Positions 45,569 through 56,276 of a stretch of DNA of 64,000 bases are shown piece by piece; the stretch's first letter is position 1, and the number at the start of each line of letters is the position of its first letter. The position numbers and the translations under genes are program-made. This DNA comes from Alphaproteobacteria bacterium (GTDB taxonomy: Bacteria > Pseudomonadota > Alphaproteobacteria > CALKHQ01): positions 434,001 to 498,000 of the forward strand of contig JAWKYB010000003.1 of NCBI GenBank assembly GCA_041396705.1, in the 5' to 3' direction. Below the pieces are notes generated by a model. That model had not been told where the DNA came from. It saw nothing but the letters and a program-made list of their open reading frames with translations, and searched no databases.

Positions 45569-46402
45569 TCACCGCGCGTCGTGAAAGATGATGCCGAGGA
45601 CGTGGCGGCGGCCGGCGCGGACCCGGCTGACGCCGTGGCGCAGCGTCACCCGGTGGTCGCCGCGCACCCCGCGCCGCGGCCGGGCGTCGACCGCGAACAG
45701 CACCGCCTGGCCCTGGCCCAGCGGCACCACCGCGGCCCGCGACTGCATGCGCGGCCGCTGCTCGACCAGCACGAACTCGCCGCCGGCGAAGTCGCGGCCG
45801 GGCGCGTCGAGCAGGATCGCCGCCTGCAGCGGGAAATGGATGTCGCCATAGAGGTCGCGGTGCAGGCAGTTGTAGTCGCCGGGCCCGTAGCGCAGCAGCA
45901 GCGGCGTCGGCCGGGTCTGGCCGGCGGCGTGGCATTCGGCGCGGAAGCTGTCGAGATCGGGCGGATAGCGCCGGGCCGCGCCCAGCCGCGCCGCCCAGCC
46001 GTTGGCGACCGCGGCCAGCGGCGGGTAGAGCGCGTCGCGCAGCGCGGCGACGACCGGCGGCAGCGGGTCGGCGAAATACTTGTACTCGCCCTGGCCGAAG
46101 CCGTGCCGCGCCATCGTCACCCGGCTGCGGAACGGCGCCGCGGCGTCGTAGAGCCCACGCAGCGCGGCACACTGGCCGGGATCGAGCAGCGGCCCGGCGA
46201 CCGCGTGGCCCCAGGCGTCGAGGTCGGCGGACAGCGCGGGCCAGTCGAGCGCGCCGATCCGTTCGGCCAGTGCCGCCGCGGCGTCGACGCCGGTCGCCCC
46301 GGCCTGCAATGCGTTCCGTCCACCGCCGCGCTCCTTGTCGATGCCAAGGCCGCGATCATGCCAGCGCGCTGCGTCACCCGCAGTCCGTTCCTTGCCCGGC
46401 AA
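45569..46402 (-). CDS. 2-oxoglutarate/Fe(II)-dependent oxygenase family protein
   Basis: A 277-residue protein. The double-stranded beta-helix shows the iron-ligand HxD in NCLHRDLYGDIHFPLQ, then LLDAPGRDFAGGEFVLVEQRP and a terminal RHGVSRVRAGRRHVLGIIFHD with the 2OG-binding Arg and the distal His in the expected places. It begins with a poorly conserved basic stretch; the true start may lie later, but no in-frame ATG or GTG is near. Substrate unknown; it could hydroxylate a protein or small molecule. It is divergent from the broken beta-lactamase-like gene. Confidence 0.78.
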   Translation of the reverse strand: MPGKERTAGDAARWHDRGLGIDKERGGGRNALQAGATGVDAAAALAERIGALDWPALSADLDAWGHAVAGPLLDPGQCAALRGLYDAAAPFRSRVTMARHGFGQGEYKYFADPLPPVVAALRDALYPPLAAVANGWAARLGAARRYPPDLDSFRAECHAAGQTRPTPLLLRYGPGDYNCLHRDLYGDIHFPLQAAILLDAPGRDFAGGEFVLVEQRPRMQSRAAVVPLGQGQAVLFAVDARPRRGVRGDHRVTLRHGVSRVRAGRRHVLGIIFHDAR

Positions 46403-46469
46403 TGCACGAATGCGCGAGGCGGCATGCGCGGCGGTTGATTGCGCGCGTCGGCTGGCCGAACCTCATGTG

Positions 46470-47524
46470 ATGCGATCGACCGTTTCACCCGGCGCCGTCG
46501 GCCGGCGCGGCCTGCTGGCGGGGGCCGGCGCCGCGATCGGCCTCGCCGCGCTGCCGCAGGCCTCGGCCGCGGTGCCGCAGGCGGCCGCGCCGGCCGTCGA
46601 CGCGCGGACGCTTGCCCGCGCGGTGGAGCGGGCGCGCGGTCTGGACCAATTGCACGCGCTGGTCGTCGGCCACGGCGGCGCCATCGTCTTCGCCGAGGCG
46701 TTCCGCGGCCCGGCGCTGGACGTGCCGGTCAACGTCAAGTCGGTGTCGAAGACGGTCGTCGCCGTCCTGACCGGCATCGCCATCGACCGCGGGCTGATCG
46801 CCGGCGTCGATGCGCCGATGGCGCCGCTGCTCGGCCCGCTGGTCCCGGCTGCGGCCGACCCGCGCGTCGAGGACATCACCGTCGATCACCTGCTGACCAT
46901 GCGCACGGGGCTGGAGCGGACCTCGGGCCCGAACTACGGCCAGTGGGTCGGCAGCGCCAACTGGGTCGCCTATGTGCTGACCGGCCGTTCGTCGACGTGC
47001 CGGGCGGGCGCATGCTCTATTCGACCGGCAGCTACCACCTGCTGTCCGCCGTGCTGACCCGGGTGACGGGCACCAGCCTGCTGGCGCTGGCCCGCGACTG
47101 GCTCGGCGGACCGCTCGACGTCGCGATCCCGCCGTGGACCCGCGATCCGCAGGGTCTCTACATGGGCGGCAACAACATGGCGCTGTCGGCCGTCGCCCTG
47201 TTCCGCTTCGGCGAGATGGCGCGGGCCGGCGGCCTGTGGCGCGGCGCGCGGTCGTGAGCCAGACGTGGATCGACGAGCTGGACCCCGCGCACCCGCTCGC
47301 CCTTCTCGGGCGACGACTATGGCTACGGCTGGTTCGCCGCCGAGATCGGCGGCCGGGCGGTGCGCTATGCCCGCGGCTATGGCGGCCAGATGATCTACGT
47401 GGTGCCGGACCTGGCGCTGACCGTCGCCGTCACCTCCGACCCGAACCGCCCGGCCCGGTCCGACGGCTATGTCGGCGACCTGCGCGCGATGCTCGCCGAG
47501 GACATAATTCCGGCGGTGGGGTGA
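46470..47524 (+). pseudogene. Serine beta-lactamase-like hydrolase, frameshifted
   Basis: Originally an exported penicillin-binding-type serine hydrolase (class C beta-lactamase family). It starts MRSTVSPGAVGRRGLLAG, a Tat-like RR signal, with catalytic Ser91-x-x-Lys94 in VKSVSKTVVAV, then LLTMRTGLERTSG. The frame then breaks near 46990 (LTGR / PFVDVPGGRMLYSTGSYH), near 47250 (GLWRGAR / VVSQTWIDE) and near 47300 (DPAHP / SPFSGDDYGYGW), ending DIIPAVG at 47524. Each break is explained by one missing base in a GC-rich tract. Either a decayed gene or sequence error. Confidence 0.82.
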
Positions 47525-47626
47525 GGGCGGCCGTTCCCGTCGGCATTGCCAGCCGCCGAAGTCCGCCTGGAGATCTGCGCGCCTGCGGATCGAGCGACGC
47601 CATGGACCGCAGCGTCGCTGACGCGC

Positions 47627-47687
47627 CTCGCGATGACAGCGGTGGTTGGGGGCGGCCGCCATGCGCCGCTGGCGCCGTCATCGCGAG
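47627..47687. repeat. REP-like palindromic element
   Basis: CTCGCGATGAC (47627-47637) and GTCATCGCGAG (47677-47687) are perfect 11-bp inverted arms 39 bases apart. The CTCGCGATGAC core recalls dispersed alphaproteobacterial repeats. It lies in the gene-free stretch 47525-47779 between two broken genes. Confidence 0.55.
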
Positions 47688-47779
47688 CTGCCGACGGGCG
47701 GCGCGGCGAATCAGGCGCTGACGGATCGGGCGGCGGTGGGGTGATGTGTCTGCCTCTCCCGCCCTGCGGGCGAGGGAAA

Positions 47780-49267
47780 TCAGAACCGCGGCAGGTGCTT
47801 GTGCGCGGTCTCGCCCTGGTGGACGTGCATGCGGCCGAGCTCGGCGCAGCGGTGCAGGGTGGGGAACACCTTGCCGGGGTTGAGCAGGCCGTCGGGGTCG
47901 AAGGCGCACTTCACCCGCTGCTGCTGGTTCAGGTCCTCCTCGCCGAACTGCACCGGCATCAGGTCGCGCTTCTCCACGCCGACGCCGTGCTCGCCGGTCA
48001 GCACGCCGCCGACCTCGACGCACAGCTTCAGGATCTCGGCGCCGAATTCCTCGGCCGCCTCCAGTTCGCCCGGCTTGTTGGCGTCGTAGAGGATCAGCGG
48101 GTGCAGGTTGCCGTCGCCGGCGTGGAACACGTTGGCGACCCGGAGGCCTTAGTGCGCCGACAGCTGCTCCATCCGCGCCAGCACCCTGGGCAGCTGGCGG
48201 CGCGGGATGGTGCCGTCCATGCAGTAGTAGTCGGGCGAGATGCGGCCGACGGCGGGGAAGGCGGCCTTGCGCCCGGCCCAGAACTGCAGCCGCTCCGCCT
48301 CGCTGGTCGAGGCCTTCAGCGAGGTGGCGCCGCGTTCGTGCGCCATCGCCTCGACCCGGCCGATCAGCTCGTCGACCTCGGCCGGCGGGCCGTCCAGCTC
48401 GACGATCAGCAGCGCCTCGGCATCGCGCGGATAGCCGGCGCGCACGAAGTCCTCGGCGGCGTGGATCGCCGGCCGGTCCATCATCTCCATGCCGCCGGGC
48501 ACGATGCCGGCGGCGATCACCGCGGCGACCATGTCGCCGGCCGCCTCGCTCGACGGGAAGCCGATCAGCAGCGCCCGCGCCGAGGTCGGCTTGCGCAGCA
48601 GCCGCACGGTGACCTCGGTCACCACGCCGAGCAGCCCCTCCGAGCCGGTGACGATGCCGAGCAGGTCGTAGCCGCCGGCGTCCAGGTGCTTGCCGCCGAA
48701 CCGTACCACCGTGCCGTCCATCAGCACGAACTCGACGCCGAGCACGTTGTTGGTGGTCAGCCCGTATTTCAGGCAGTGCACGCCGCCGGAATTCTCCGCC
48801 ACGTTGCCGCCGATGGTGCAGGCGATCTGACTGGACGGGTCGGGCGCGTAGTAGAAGCCGTCGGCGGCGACGGCGTTGGAGATGCCGAGGTTGGTGACGC
48901 CGGGCTGCACCACGGCGCAGCGGTTGTCGTAGTCGACCTCGAGGATGCGGTTGAACTTGCCCAGCCCGAGCAGGATGCCGTCGGCCAGCGGCAGCGCGCC
49001 GCCGGACAGCGAGGTGCCGGCGCCGCGCGGCACCACCTTCAGCTTGCGGTCGTGGCAGTATTTCAGCACGGCGCTGACCTGGGCCGTCGTCTCCGGCAGC
49101 ACGGTGACCAGCGGGATCTGGCGATAGGCGGTCAGGCCGTCGGATTCATAGGCGCGCAGCTCGTCGATCGCGTCGATCACGCCCTCGCCGGGCACGATCG
49201 CGCGCAGGTCGGCGGCGATCTGCGCGCGCCTTGCGATGGTGTCGGCGTCGGCTGCCGGCATGCGCAT
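47780..49267 (-). pseudogene. glcD: FAD-linked oxidase GlcD-like, split by an in-frame TAA
   Basis: Glycolate/D-lactate oxidase subunit family. The first part (48149-49267, 372 residues) has VPRGAGTSLSGGALPLADGI, NVAENSGGVHCLKYGLTTNN and RLPRVLARMEQLSAH. After a TAA at 48149-48151 the same frame resumes with GLRVANVFHAGDGNLHPLIL, TGEHGVGVEKRDLMPVQF and FDPDGLLNPGKVF. Relatives read roughly SAH-x-GLRVANVFHAGDG here, so a single base (for example TAC to TAA) would explain the stop. glcE or glcF is not adjacent. Confidence 0.86.
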
Positions 49268-49466
49268 GGACAGGCCCTCCGCTGCGGCGGCCCGGGCGGG
49301 CGCGCCTCGAAGGCACAGCTAGAAGGCCGCGCCGGGCAGGTCAAGCCCGGCGCATGCGGAGCGACGGGGCGCGGAAACGGCGCGGCCGTCGCGGGGGATG
49401 CCGGCGGGGACCGCCGGCGGCACTGTGGGAAGGTGGCGGGTCGGCCGCGCTTGCGCGCGGCGGCGC

Positions 49467-49592
49467 TCAGCCCTGGCGGGCCTTGAAGCGCGGGTTCGAC
49501 TTGTTGATCACGTAGATCCGGCGCTTGCGACGCACCACGCGGCAGCCCTTGTGGCGCGACTTCAGCGTCTTCAGCGAGCTGACGACTTTCAT
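49467..49592 (-). CDS. rpmJ: Ribosomal protein L36
   Basis: A 41-residue basic protein, MKVVSSLKTLKSRHKGC then RVVRRKRRIYVINKSNPRF, the alternative L36 type without the full zinc-cysteine set (one Cys visible). A component of the 50S subunit. Start ATG at 49592 and stop at 49467; only 41 codons. The upstream region 49593-49700 lies after the aldo/keto reductase gene; a GC hairpin (GGCCGCGC/GCGCGGC) follows the stop without a U tract. A second rpmJ elsewhere cannot be excluded. Confidence 0.92.
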   Translation of the reverse strand: MKVVSSLKTLKSRHKGCRVVRRKRRIYVINKSNPRFKARQG

Positions 49593-49700
49593 GGTCCTGT
49601 CCTCGATGCGCGATGGTCTTCGCGTGCGAAGGCGCGGTTGATACCGGGCGGGGCCGGCGATGTCAAGCCGGCGATGGCCTTTTTCGCCGGCTTTCGCGGC

Positions 49701-50693
49701 CTATCCGGCCAGCACCGCCTCGATCCGCTGCAGCTCGGCGTCGTCGAAGCCGGGCGCGTCGAGCGCGCGCACGCAGTCCGCGATCTGCTCCGGCCGGCTG
49801 GCACCGATCAGCGCCGACGTCATCCGCCGATCGCGCAGCACCCAGGCCAGCGCCATCTGCGCCAGCGTCTGGCCGCGTGCGGCGGCGATGTCGTTCAGCG
49901 CCCGCAGCCGGGCGCGCATGGCTTCGTCGATCCGGCCGGCCGACAGCCCGGTGCCGGCCGCCGCCCGGCTGTCGGCCGGGATGCCGTCGAGATAGCGGCC
50001 GGTCAGCAGGCCCTGGGCCATCGGCGAGAAGGCGATGCAGCCCATGCCCTCGCCGGCGAGCGTGTCGAGCAGGAAGTCGTCCTCGATCCAGCGGTTGAGC
50101 ATCGAATAGCTCGGCTGGTGGATCAGGCAGGGCGTGCCCAGCTCGCGCAGGATCGCGGCGGCGCGGCGGGTCTGCTCGGCATTGTACGACGAGATGCCGA
50201 CATAGAGCGCCTTGCCTTGGCGCACCGCCGTGTCCAGGGCGCCCATCGTCTCCTCCAGCGGCGTGTCCGGGTCGAAGCGGTGCGAGTAGAAGATGTCGAC
50301 ATAGTCCAGGCCCAGCCGCTGCAGGCTGCGGTCCAGGCTGGCCAGCAGGTACTTGCGGCCGCCCCATTCGCCATAGGGCCCGTCCCACATCCGATAGCCG
50401 GCCTTGGTCGAGACGATCAGCTCGTCGCGGTGGGCGGCGAAGTCGGCGCGCAGGATCGCGCCGAATGCCTCCTCGGCCGAGCCCGGCGGCGGGCCGTAGT
50501 TGTTGGCCAGGTCGAAATGGGTGACGCCGGCGTCGAAGGCGGTGCGGCACATCGCCCGGGCGTTCTCCCGCGGCGCCAGCCCGCCGAAGTTGTGCCACAG
50601 CCCCAGCGCGATCGCCGGCAGCTTCAGCCCGCTGCGGCCGCAGCGGTTGTAGGTCATCGCCGCATAGCGCGCGGCGGCGGGGGCATAGCCCAT
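49701..50693 (-). CDS. Aldo/keto reductase (YghZ-like)
   Basis: A 330-residue NADPH-dependent reductase of the AKR14-type, used on short sugars, aldehydes or methylglyoxal. Catalytic region: THFDLANNYGPPPGS (Asp/Tyr), IVSTKAGYRMWDGPYG (Lys) and VDIFYSHRFDPDTPLEETM (His). Nucleotide-binding parts are ALIGASRPEQI and the LNRWIEDD region. The start at 50693 follows GGGAGG. A LacI-type operator sits 31-44 bases upstream, between it and the sugar permease gene, so it may be separately controlled within the transport locus. Confidence 0.88.
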   Translation of the reverse strand: MGYAPAAARYAAMTYNRCGRSGLKLPAIALGLWHNFGGLAPRENARAMCRTAFDAGVTHFDLANNYGPPPGSAEEAFGAILRADFAAHRDELIVSTKAGYRMWDGPYGEWGGRKYLLASLDRSLQRLGLDYVDIFYSHRFDPDTPLEETMGALDTAVRQGKALYVGISSYNAEQTRRAAAILRELGTPCLIHQPSYSMLNRWIEDDFLLDTLAGEGMGCIAFSPMAQGLLTGRYLDGIPADSRAAAGTGLSAGRIDEAMRARLRALNDIAAARGQTLAQMALAWVLRDRRMTSALIGASRPEQIADCVRALDAPGFDDAELQRIEAVLAG

Positions 50694-50723
50694 CGTCGGT
50701 CCCTCCCTGGCAGAACGCTGTCG

Positions 50724-50737
50724 TGTTATCGTTAACA
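50724..50737. promoter_or_regulatory. LacI-family-type operator
   Basis: TGTTATCGTTAACA, near-perfect palindrome (arms TGTTA/TAACA with one mismatched pair) around a central CG, of the kind used by LacI/GalR regulators. It sits between the importer permease and the aldo/keto reductase start. Confidence 0.58.
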
Positions 50738-50781
50738 TAACGTCCGGTCGCGCCAAGGGCGAGAGCCGGCGACGCGGCGCG

Positions 50782-51786
50782 TCACTCCTGCCGGGCGCCG
50801 GTGCGGCCGATCAACCCGCCGAGCCAGGCCCGGCCGTTGGGCACCAGCACCGACAGGATCAGCAGCAGGCCGATCACCCCGGTCTGGATGTGGCCGGTGA
50901 TGTTGACCAGCTGCATCCCGTTCCTGAGGTTCAGCACGATCAGGATGGCCAGCAGCGCGCCGAACAGCGTGCCGGAGCCGCCGAAGATGCTGATGCCGCC
51001 CAGCAGCACGATGGTGATGATGTCCAGCTCGAAGCCGGTGCCGATGTCGCCGCGCACCGAGGCGACGCGCATGGTGTAGAGCAGCCCGGCCAGGGCGGAG
51101 ACGGTGCCCGAGGCGATGAACAGGATCGCCTTGACGCGGTTCACCCGCACGCCGGAATAGCGCGCCATCTCCTTGTTGTTGCCGATCACGTAGACCTGGC
51201 GGCCGAAGCCGGAGAAGTGCAGCACCACCACCATCGTCACCAGCAGCACGGCGAACACCACCAGCGCCAGCGGCAGCGGCCCGATCAGCGCCTCCCGGCC
51301 GAGGGCGTCGAACCAGTCGGGGAAGCCGGTGACGCCGCGGTCCTCGACCAGGATGCGGGCGACGCCGCTGAAGCCGATCATCATCGCCAGCGTCACCACC
51401 AGCGACGGCAGTCCGATGCGGGTGATCCAGAAGGCGTTGAACGCGCCGCCCAAGGCACCGGCGGCCAGCGCGATGACGATGGCCAGCTCGGCCGCCACCC
51501 CGTGCTCGAACAGCCAGCCGAACAGGCAGGCGCTCAGCCCCATCATCGAGCCGACCGACAGGTCGATCTCGCCGTTGATGATGATCAGGGTCATCACCAG
51601 CGCGATGACGATCTTCTCGCTGGACAGCTGGAACAGGTTGACGATGTTGCCGACGGTCAGGAACTCCGGCGAGATCACCGCGTTGGCGACCACGGTCGCC
51701 ACCAGGATCAGCAGCAGGAACCCTTCCCAGCCGAGCAGGCGGGCGCCGACGATCTGCAGGGCCGAGCGGGGCCGGGCGGCAGCCAT
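50782..51786 (-). CDS. Sugar ABC transporter permease (RbsC/RhaQ type)
   Basis: A 334-residue inner-membrane permease of the CUT2 family with about ten helices. It has IIINGEIDLSVGSMMGLSACLFGW (the DLSVGS motif), VIGNNKEMARYSGVRVNRVK, and GGISIFGGSGTLFGALLA, the family's ATPase-contact region. The start is ATG at 51786, one base after the end of the upstream permease gene. Two permease genes form a heterodimer in this class. Confidence 0.9.
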   Translation of the reverse strand: MAAARPRSALQIVGARLLGWEGFLLLILVATVVANAVISPEFLTVGNIVNLFQLSSEKIVIALVMTLIIINGEIDLSVGSMMGLSACLFGWLFEHGVAAELAIVIALAAGALGGAFNAFWITRIGLPSLVVTLAMMIGFSGVARILVEDRGVTGFPDWFDALGREALIGPLPLALVVFAVLLVTMVVVLHFSGFGRQVYVIGNNKEMARYSGVRVNRVKAILFIASGTVSALAGLLYTMRVASVRGDIGTGFELDIITIVLLGGISIFGGSGTLFGALLAILIVLNLRNGMQLVNITGHIQTGVIGLLLILSVLVPNGRAWLGGLIGRTGARQE

Positions 51787-51787
51787 G

Positions 51788-52876
51788 TCAGCCGCCCTCC
51801 CGCGTCGTTGCCGGCCGCCCGCCCGCCCGGGTCGTCGGATCGGCAGCCGCCTCGGCCGCGGCCTGGCGCGCCGCGGCGCGGCGCTGGCGGACGAACACCA
51901 GCCGGCGCAGCAGGAAGCTGTCGGCGGCCACCGCCAGCAGGATCATCAGGCCGAGCACGGCGTCGCGCCAGAACTCGGAGATCAGCTCCCAGCGCACCAG
52001 GCTGTTGTCGATCAGGTCGACCAGGATCGCGCCCAGCAGCACGCCGATGGCGCTGCCGGAGCCGCCGAAGATGTTGACCCCGCCGACGACCACCGCCGCC
52101 ACCGACTTCAGCTCCAGCTGCAGCCCGGCGGTGACGGTGATGTTGCCGAACTTGGCCAGGTAGAGGAAGCCGGCCAGCCCGGCCAGCGCGCCGCACAGCA
52201 CGAAGGCCAGGAACACGATCCAGCGCGTGTTGATGCCGGCGGTGACCGCCGCCTCGGGGTTGGAGCCGACGGCGTAGAACTTGCGGCCCAGCCGCAGCCG
52301 GGTCAGGAACAGGTGGACCAGGATCACCACCACCACCGCGATGACGAAGGTCAGCCGGAACTGCAGCCCGCCGAGCTCGAACAGGTTCACCGGCGGCAGC
52401 TCGACCAGCCACTGCGGCAGCGACTGGGTGGTGATCGACCGCGCCTCGCCATACTCGACCAGCAGGGTGCGGAACAGCGCCATCGTGCCCAGCGTGACGA
52501 TGATCGCCGGCACCCGGCCATAGGCGACGACCAGCCCGTTGACGACGCCGAACAGCCCGCCGACCGCCACCGCCACCAGCACCGCCAGCACCGGGCTGAG
52601 ATCGGGCGTGCCGGCCAGCAGGTCGCCGACGAAATAGGCGGTGAAGCCGACGATGGAGCCGACCGACAGGTCGATGTTGCGGGTCAGCACCACCAGCGAC
52701 TGGCCGGCCGCGATCAGCAGCACGATCGCCACGCTGGTGGTCACCCGGGTGAACATCCGTGCGTTGTAGTAGTTGTCGACCACGCTGCCGAAGAAGACGA
52801 TCACCAGCGCCATCACCACGATCAGCGCCAGCAGGCGCAGCGTCTGCGGGTGCAGCCGGTCGATCAGCCAGCTCAT
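51788..52876 (-). CDS. Sugar ABC transporter permease (RbsC/RhaP type)
   Basis: A 362-residue CUT2 permease: VVLTRNIDLSVGSIVGFTAYFVG, AVGSNPEAAVTAGINTRWIV and GGVNIFGGSGSAIGVLLGAI. The C-terminus has an extra hydrophilic tail, VRQRRAAARQAAAEAAADP, unusual for the family and of unknown role. The start follows the ATPase stop by one base. It works with the second permease as a heterodimeric channel. Confidence 0.9.
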   Translation of the reverse strand: MSWLIDRLHPQTLRLLALIVVMALVIVFFGSVVDNYYNARMFTRVTTSVAIVLLIAAGQSLVVLTRNIDLSVGSIVGFTAYFVGDLLAGTPDLSPVLAVLVAVAVGGLFGVVNGLVVAYGRVPAIIVTLGTMALFRTLLVEYGEARSITTQSLPQWLVELPPVNLFELGGLQFRLTFVIAVVVVILVHLFLTRLRLGRKFYAVGSNPEAAVTAGINTRWIVFLAFVLCGALAGLAGFLYLAKFGNITVTAGLQLELKSVAAVVVGGVNIFGGSGSAIGVLLGAILVDLIDNSLVRWELISEFWRDAVLGLMILLAVAADSFLLRRLVFVRQRRAAARQAAAEAAADPTTRAGGRPATTREGG

Positions 52877-52877
52877 C

Positions 52878-54386
<1,509 letters not shown>

Positions 54387-54429
54387 CGGGGCGGTCGCGC
54401 GCCTTTCTCGGAAAGGCCCCGGCCGTCTT

Positions 54430-54512
54430 GGTCGGGTCGGTCCCGACCATCCACGCCCTTGCGGCTGTTGCCGCAGGAGGCGTGGATGCCCGGCACGAGG
54501 CCGGGCATGACG
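54430..54512. repeat. Cluster of REP-like hairpins between binding protein and ATPase genes
   Basis: Three inverted repeats in a row: GGTCGGG/CCCGACC near 54430-54448; CATCCACGCC (54448-54457) with GGCGTGGATG (54479-54488); GCCCGGC (54488-54494) with GCCGGGC (54500-54506), followed by ATGACGCG. The whole 54387-54607 gap holds no open frame with support. Confidence 0.68.
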
Positions 54513-54607
54513 CGAGGGCTATGACGGGGCCTGGAGCCCGGCGTTCGGGCAAGTTCCCGGCCCGTAGCCGGCCCGCCGCGACGGGCCGTACGGGCCGGGG
54601 GCTCGGC

Positions 54608-55648
54608 CTATTGCGCGGCGGCCTCGACGTTCTCCGCGTTGTAGACCGTGAACGGGCCCATCAGCACGCGGTTGCCGACGTCGCGGGTCGGGTCCTTCTC
54701 GACCGTGTAGGTGCCCATGCGGCCGGCCTCGAAGGTGTCGCCGACCTCGCCGGCCATCTGGCCGGTCGCGATCAGGTAGGTGACGTAGTAGGTCAGGTAG
54801 CCGAGATCGACGAAGCTCCACAGCGCGAATTCGGGCGCGCAGCCGTTCAGCGTGTAGGAGACCATCTCCGCCGGCACGCCCAGGCCGGAGACCTTGACCT
54901 GGTCGCACAGGCCCTCGTCCTGCATCGCCTTGGCCGCGGCGACGATGCCGACCGAGGTCGGCGCCATGATCAGGCCGAGGTCGGGATGCTGGTCGATGAG
55001 CCCGAGGGCGCGGTTGTAACTGACCTCGGAGATGTCGTCGCCATAGACGGTGTCGACCAGCTCGAGGCCGGCGTATTTCGGATCCTCGAGCGCGGTGTGC
55101 ATCGCCGCGATCCAGGCGTTCTGGTTGGCCGCGTCCGGGGTCGCGGACAGGATGGCGAACTGGCCCTCGCCGCCGAGGATGGAGTGGGCCATGTCGGCCA
55201 TCACCACGCCGATCTCGGTGAAGTCGACCTGGGCGACGAACAGGATCTCGCCCTCGGCGGACGGGATCGGCGAATCCCAGGTCACCACCTTGACGCCGGC
55301 CTCGCCGGCCGCGACCGCCGCCGGCGCGATCTGGTCGCCGGCGTTGTTCGACAGCATCACGGCGTCCTGGCCCTGGGTGGCGGCCGTGGTCATGATCTCG
55401 ATCTGGCCGGCGACGCTGTTCTCGGGCGTCGGGCCGACATAGAGCAGCTCGCCCGGGTTCTCCAGCTCGGCATGGGCTTCCTGCGCGCCCTGGTGGGCCT
55501 GGTCGAACGGCAGGATGCCGAGGAACTTCGGCAGCAACACCAGGTCGGCTTCCATCCCCTTCTGCGGCACGATCGCCTGGGCCAGCGCCGTGGTGCTCCA
55601 CAGGGCGGCCGAGCAGGCTACGAGGCCGAGCATGTGTCTGAACCGCAT
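54608..55648 (-). CDS. Sugar ABC transporter substrate-binding protein (RhaS/LsrB-like)
   Basis: A 346-residue periplasmic protein with a signal of about 23 residues (ACSAALWSTTALAQA). The mature domain has LLPKFLGILPFDQAHQGAQEAHAEL, QIEIMTTAATQGQDAVMLSN and VVTWDSPIPSAEGEILFV as in pentose/rhamnose or autoinducer-2-type binding proteins. The first gene of the importer operon on the minus strand. The exact ligand is unknown; rhamnose-like or deoxy-sugar is likely. Confidence 0.89.
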   Translation of the reverse strand: MRFRHMLGLVACSAALWSTTALAQAIVPQKGMEADLVLLPKFLGILPFDQAHQGAQEAHAELENPGELLYVGPTPENSVAGQIEIMTTAATQGQDAVMLSNNAGDQIAPAAVAAGEAGVKVVTWDSPIPSAEGEILFVAQVDFTEIGVVMADMAHSILGGEGQFAILSATPDAANQNAWIAAMHTALEDPKYAGLELVDTVYGDDISEVSYNRALGLIDQHPDLGLIMAPTSVGIVAAAKAMQDEGLCDQVKVSGLGVPAEMVSYTLNGCAPEFALWSFVDLGYLTYYVTYLIATGQMAGEVGDTFEAGRMGTYTVEKDPTRDVGNRVLMGPFTVYNAENVEAAAQ

Positions 55649-55817
55649 ATTGGCATCCTCCCGTTGGCCAATTTGCGCGGGCCGGTTTCGGCGACTGCCG
55701 TGGCCGCGCTTGTTGTCCGCGCACTCTCCGCGTTGTGTCGCATCGAAGTCAATAGCGGCCCCGGACCCGCGCGGCGCGCGCGGCGGGGCCGGGCGACGGC
55801 CCGAACCGGGCGGAAAA

Positions 55818-56276
55818 TCAGCCGTGAGCGGCTGCCGCCGGCTCCGGCCACAGCGCGCGGATTCCGCGCGGCAGCGCCTCGCGCACCTGGCGCGCCTCGC
55901 CCGCCGCGATGCGGCGGCCGACCAGGCCGAACACCGCGCCGGCGACCGCCGCAGGGTCGATCGGCTCGTCGGTCGGCAGCTGGCGGAAGCCGTTGTGCAG
56001 GGCGATCAGGAAGGCGTCCTGGTCGCGCGCCTTCAGCGGCTTGTGCGCCGGGTGCCAGCCCTCGTAGTAGAAGCCGCGCACCAGCATCGGCAGCTGGGCG
56101 CCGAGGTGGGCCGCCTCGTCGACCGGCAGGTGGTCGCGCAGTTGCTGCAGCGTGACCCTGAGCCCCAGATAGGCGCGGTGGCGATCGGTCCAGCCCATCG
56201 CCTCCATCAGCTCGTTCAGCCAGATGTTGGTCAGCTGCACGGTCTCGTCGAAAACAGGCAGTCCGGTCGCGCTCAT
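55818..56276 (-). CDS. DUF2267 domain-containing protein
   Basis: A 152-residue helical protein: FDETVQLTNIWLNELMEAMG, HRAYLGLRVTLQQLRDHLPVDEAAHLGAQLPMLVRGFYYEGW and RRIAAGEARQVREALPRGIRALWP. The Ala-His-Leu-Gly-Ala-Gln-Leu-Pro core is the DUF2267 hallmark. Two start candidates (56276, 56282) exist; the later one has GGGG spacing. It is divergent from glnS. Function unknown; relatives are stress-associated. Confidence 0.9.
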   Translation of the reverse strand: MSATGLPVFDETVQLTNIWLNELMEAMGWTDRHRAYLGLRVTLQQLRDHLPVDEAAHLGAQLPMLVRGFYYEGWHPAHKPLKARDQDAFLIALHNGFRQLPTDEPIDPAAVAGAVFGLVGRRIAAGEARQVREALPRGIRALWPEPAAAAHG

